From: Methanomassiliicoccaceae archaeon COG_1 | GTDB lineage: Archaea; Thermoplasmatota; Thermoplasmata; Methanomassiliicoccales; Methanomethylophilaceae | DNA: 64,000 nucleotides | NCBI GenBank assembly: GCA_028561875.1 | Contig: JAQQTI010000001.1 | Location: 372,001 to 436,000 of the forward strand | Reading direction: 5' to 3' | In this document: one piece after another, positions 61,524-64,000 of the stretch | Layout: each line of letters starts with the position of its first letter | Numbering within the stretch: position 1 is the stretch's first letter | The notes under the pieces: generated by a model | Database searches by the model: none | Told to the model about the DNA's origin: nothing | What the model saw: the letters and a program-made list of their open reading frames with translations, nothing else | Program-made: the position numbers and the translations under genes

Positions 61524-62750
61524 TCAGGTCGCGTATTCGGCGTTGATGCGCACGTAGTCGTAGGTCAGGTCGCAGCCCCAGGCGGTGGCTGACCCGTCTC
61601 CAACGCCGAGGTCGAGCTGGAGCACGACCTCCTTGTTGTCCATGGCCATCCTCACGACCTCCACGGACCTTTCCTCCTGGAAGATCGGCGCGCCGGAGTC
61701 CAAGATGGGGACCTCCATGTCGCCGCCCTTGATGGTGAGATAGACCTCCTCGAGTTTGAAGTCTACGCCGGAGTTTCCGAGGGCCATCATCACGCGCCCG
61801 TAGTTCGGGTCGGACCCGAAGATGGCGGTCTTCACGAGCGGGGAGTCGATGATGGTCTTCGCCGCCCTCCTCGCCTGCTCGTCGTCCTTGGCGCCGTTGA
61901 TCTCGACGGTGATGAGCTTGGTCGCCCCTTCGCCGTCCATGGCGAGCGTGCGGGCGATCCTGGTGAGCACGAGTTCGAGCGCCTCTATGAAAGCGGGGTC
62001 CTCGTCGGCGGCCGCACCGCCGGCCATGCCGTTCGCCAGCATCAGGCAGGTGTCGTTCGTGCTCTGGTCGCCGTCTACGGAGACCATGTTCACGGAGTTG
62101 TCCAGCATCCTCTGGAAGGTCTCGTTGAACGCGGGGGTGAGCACCGCGTCGGTGGCGATCGTGGAGAGGGTGGTCCCGTGGAGCACCTTGAGATGCGGGG
62201 AGATCATGCCGCTTCCTTTAGAGACCATTGAGATGTAAACGAGGGTCCCGTCGCCGAGGCGGACGCGCGCGGCGCACTCCTTCTTGATGGTGTCCGTGGT
62301 CATGATCGCCTCGCAGTAGCGGCCGTCGCTCTCCCTGCCTACGTCGAGTTCCTTGGCTGCGCGGCCGATGCCGTATTGGATCTTGTGCATGTCCATGAAG
62401 CGGCCGATGAGTCCGGTGGACATGACGCCCACCTCGCTCGGCCGCAGGCCCAACGCGCGGGCGACGATCTGCTGCATGGATTCAGCGTCCTCGTACCCTC
62501 TGCGTCCAGTGAGGGCGTTGGCGTTCCCGCTGTTGATGACGATAGCGGAGAGCTTCGGGGAGTTCTGCGCCATCATTAACTGTACCGGGGCGGCTTTGAC
62601 CTTGTTCGAGGTGAAGGCTTTGAACGCTGTCGCGGGCACCTCTGAGTAGAGAAGCGCCATGTCGAGCGCGCGGAACTTCACACCGCTGTGCACCCCCGCG
62701 CAGCGGAAACCCTGTGGGGACGTTATGCCCCCGTCAATGATCTCTACCAT
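61524..62750 (-). CDS. argJ: Glutamate N-acetyltransferase (ArgJ)
   Basis: ArgJ recycles the acetyl group from acetylornithine to glutamate and may also use acetyl-CoA. The 408-residue precursor cleaves itself before a threonine; the cleavage site is within MANGMAGG or, more likely by family pattern, at the KGSGMISPHLKVLHGTTLSTIATDA region, where MI/L-T signature residues occur. Other landmarks are INSGNANALTG near 72 and SDPNYGRVMMALGNSG near 315. It lies two bases after argC. Confidence 0.93.
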   Translation of the reverse strand: MVEIIDGGITSPQGFRCAGVHSGVKFRALDMALLYSEVPATAFKAFTSNKVKAAPVQLMMAQNSPKLSAIVINSGNANALTGRRGYEDAESMQQIVARALGLRPSEVGVMSTGLIGRFMDMHKIQYGIGRAAKELDVGRESDGRYCEAIMTTDTIKKECAARVRLGDGTLVYISMVSKGSGMISPHLKVLHGTTLSTIATDAVLTPAFNETFQRMLDNSVNMVSVDGDQSTNDTCLMLANGMAGGAAADEDPAFIEALELVLTRIARTLAMDGEGATKLITVEINGAKDDEQARRAAKTIIDSPLVKTAIFGSDPNYGRVMMALGNSGVDFKLEEVYLTIKGGDMEVPILDSGAPIFQEERSVEVVRMAMDNKEVVLQLDLGVGDGSATAWGCDLTYDYVRINAEYAT

Positions 62751-62752
62751 CT

Positions 62753-63772
62753 TTACACCCCCAGTCCCGGGAAGTCGAGGCCGGTGGCCTCGTCCAGCCC
62801 GAGCATCAGGTTCATGTTCTGCACGGCCTGGCCAGAGGCGCCCTTGACGAGGTTATCGAGGACGCCAAAGGCGACCGCCTTGTTTCCGAGCGCTGAGCAC
62901 CCGACCTGCGCGTGGTTCGAACCTACTACGTCGCGGATTGATGGGTCTGGCACGTAATGCACGAAGCGCTCCGCCCCGTACTGTTTCGTGTAAACGCTGT
63001 CGACGTCCTCCTGTGAGGCGTCATTTTTGAATCTGAAGTAGCAGGACGAGACAATCCCGCGTACGATCGGTAAGAGATGGGGGACGAAAGCCACGTCCGT
63101 CTTGCCCCCGGCGAACATACCGACCGCCATGCCGATCTCGGGTTGGTGCCTGTGCGAGCCGATGCTGTACGGGATGACGGACTCCCCGCAAGTCGGGTGG
63201 TGCAGGCGCTGGGAGGGGTTCATCCCCGCTCCGGAGGTGCCACTCTTGCCGTCGACGAAGACGTCTTCGTACACCAGCCCGGACTTCATCAGCGGGGCTA
63301 TGGCGAGGATCGCCGAGGTGGCGTAGCAGCCCGGGTTGGCGACGAGGTCCGCTCCCTTGATGTCCTTGCGGAACAGTTCGGGAAGGCCAAATGTGGCCTT
63401 GGCGAGTCCCTCGGGGTCGGTGTGCTCCCTGCCATACCATTGCGCGTAGAGGGCGGGGTCCTTAAGGCGGTAGTCGCCAGAAAGGTCTACGCACTTGACA
63501 CCCTGTTCGCGCAGAGCCGGGACCTCTTCCATGGCGACGCCGTAGGGGGCGGCGACCAGAACCAAGTCGAGGTCTTTCGTGTCCGAGATCCTTCCTGTGA
63601 ACTCTATGTCGGTGTAACCTTTCAGGAAGCGGTGCACAGCGGAGACCTTCCTCCCCGCATTGCTGCGGCTGGTCAGTGCGGCGAGCTCCACGCACGGGTG
63701 CCTGCAAAGCAGGCGGGAGAGCTCGCCTCCCGTGTATCCGGTCCCGCCGATGATACCTATTCTGTACGACAT
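62753..63772 (-). CDS. argC: N-acetyl-gamma-glutamyl-phosphate reductase
   Basis: ArgC reduces acetylglutamyl phosphate to the semialdehyde. The 339-residue protein has the NADP motif GGTGYTGGELSRLL at residues 9-22, the catalytic cysteine in VANPGCYATSAILAIAPL near 147 and the histidine in SIGSHRHQPEI near 203. It is the first gene of argC-J-B-D. The upstream region has an A/T-rich patch (GTGTTTATTTTCG, minus strand, about 63796-63808), a probable TATA box. Confidence 0.95.
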   Translation of the reverse strand: MSYRIGIIGGTGYTGGELSRLLCRHPCVELAALTSRSNAGRKVSAVHRFLKGYTDIEFTGRISDTKDLDLVLVAAPYGVAMEEVPALREQGVKCVDLSGDYRLKDPALYAQWYGREHTDPEGLAKATFGLPELFRKDIKGADLVANPGCYATSAILAIAPLMKSGLVYEDVFVDGKSGTSGAGMNPSQRLHHPTCGESVIPYSIGSHRHQPEIGMAVGMFAGGKTDVAFVPHLLPIVRGIVSSCYFRFKNDASQEDVDSVYTKQYGAERFVHYVPDPSIRDVVGSNHAQVGCSALGNKAVAFGVLDNLVKGASGQAVQNMNLMLGLDEATGLDFPGLGV

Positions 63773-63839
63773 TGGGCAACACCATTACAGGCATGGTCGA
63801 AAATAAACACCTTAAAAAAACTGATGTCTTATTTCAGAC

Positions 63840-63947
63840 ATGAACTGTCGGATGCGTTACGAAAGAGACGAGTATGACGGTTTTGCAACCCCTTATCTCA
63901 GGAGGGACAGGTCATTAGCCAGCATGGGTATAGAGGCCGATTCGTAG
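63840..63947 (+). CDS. Possible small protein near the window end (35 aa to a TAG)
   Basis: An open frame from the ATG at 63840 encodes 35 residues (beginning MNCRMRYERDEYDGFATPYL) and ends at TAG (63945-63947). A TATA-like TTAAAAAAAC lies about 28 bases upstream, giving a leaderless message. After the TAG the frame stays open to the window end. In a pyrrolysine-using organism the TAG might be read through, but nothing else supports this. No family is recognised. Confidence 0.25.
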   Translation: MNCRMRYERDEYDGFATPYLRRDRSLASMGIEADS

Positions 63948-64000
63948 AAACAGGTCGGATATCCGACAATCGGCGCAGTTTCTCCAGAAGCTAAGCCGCA

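Noticed and set aside
1-64000. CRISPR array, rRNA genes or a prophage
   Set aside because: No regularly spaced repeats, no rRNA-like stretches and no structural phage genes were seen.

Overview
The window reads as chromosomal DNA of a GC-rich methanogenic archaeon, most likely of the order Methanomassiliicoccales (class Thermoplasmata). Reasons: a complete coenzyme F430 cluster (cfbC-A-E-D-B), both topoisomerase VI subunits, class I lysyl-tRNA synthetase, a tRNA-Trp whose intron carries a box C/D guide, an eL41 gene, TATA-type promoters often only 25-30 bases from the start codon, and very rare use of TAG as a stop, as expected of a pyrrolysine-using lineage. The order-level placement is inference; a methanogen is well supported. 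Several genes look bacterial in origin (htpG, mutM/fpg, bacterial-type thrS, putP).

Layout: 1-2.9 kb holds small or damaged genes (a frameshifted tail, an FmdE-like protein, a VTC-domain protein, a DUF4956 gene with apparent single-base deletions). 2.9-7.6 kb holds htpG, putP and a membrane protein. 7.6-8.1 kb is a compact RNA/ribosome locus: an intron-containing tRNA-Arg(UCU), the 35-residue eL41 gene, and tRNA-Trp with a guide-RNA intron. 8.4-15 kb holds a secreted transglutaminase-like protein, a DUF711/ACT pair, citramalate synthase, homoserine dehydrogenase and an ACT regulator. 15.9-21.7 kb is the F430 operon followed by a convergent precorrin-2 dehydrogenase gene. 22.2-28.3 kb is more accessory: tRNA-Glu, a two-gene NYN-nuclease locus, tRNA-Ser, a nitrilase-family enzyme, an intact IS element with terminal repeats and a 7-bp target duplication, and nadE. 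28.3-35.1 kb is cobalamin synthesis (cbiD, cbiG, a cbiJ-E-T fusion, cbiA), then a ZIP metal transporter and a NikR-like regulator.

35-46.8 kb holds an unknown acidic protein, a cation/proton antiporter, Sec61beta, lysS, a hydroxyacid dehydrogenase remnant, top6A/top6B, zinc-ribbon membrane proteins, fpg and a DRG-type GTPase. 46.8-52.8 kb is a tightly coupled hemA-hemB-hemL-hemC-cobA-hemD operon. 52.9-59.3 kb holds hisS, thrS, a helical protein, a DEAD-box helicase and an ACT-like protein; 59.4-63.8 kb is argC-J-B-D.

The tetrapyrrole genes form one pathway split over three loci: hemA-hemL-hemB-hemC-hemD make uroporphyrinogen III, cobA and the precorrin-2 dehydrogenase make sirohydrochlorin, and the flow then divides into F430 (Cfb) and cobalamin (Cbi), the nickel and cobalt cofactors of methylotrophic methanogenesis. 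The NikR-like regulator and ZIP transporter beside the cobalamin genes may tie metal supply to this demand.
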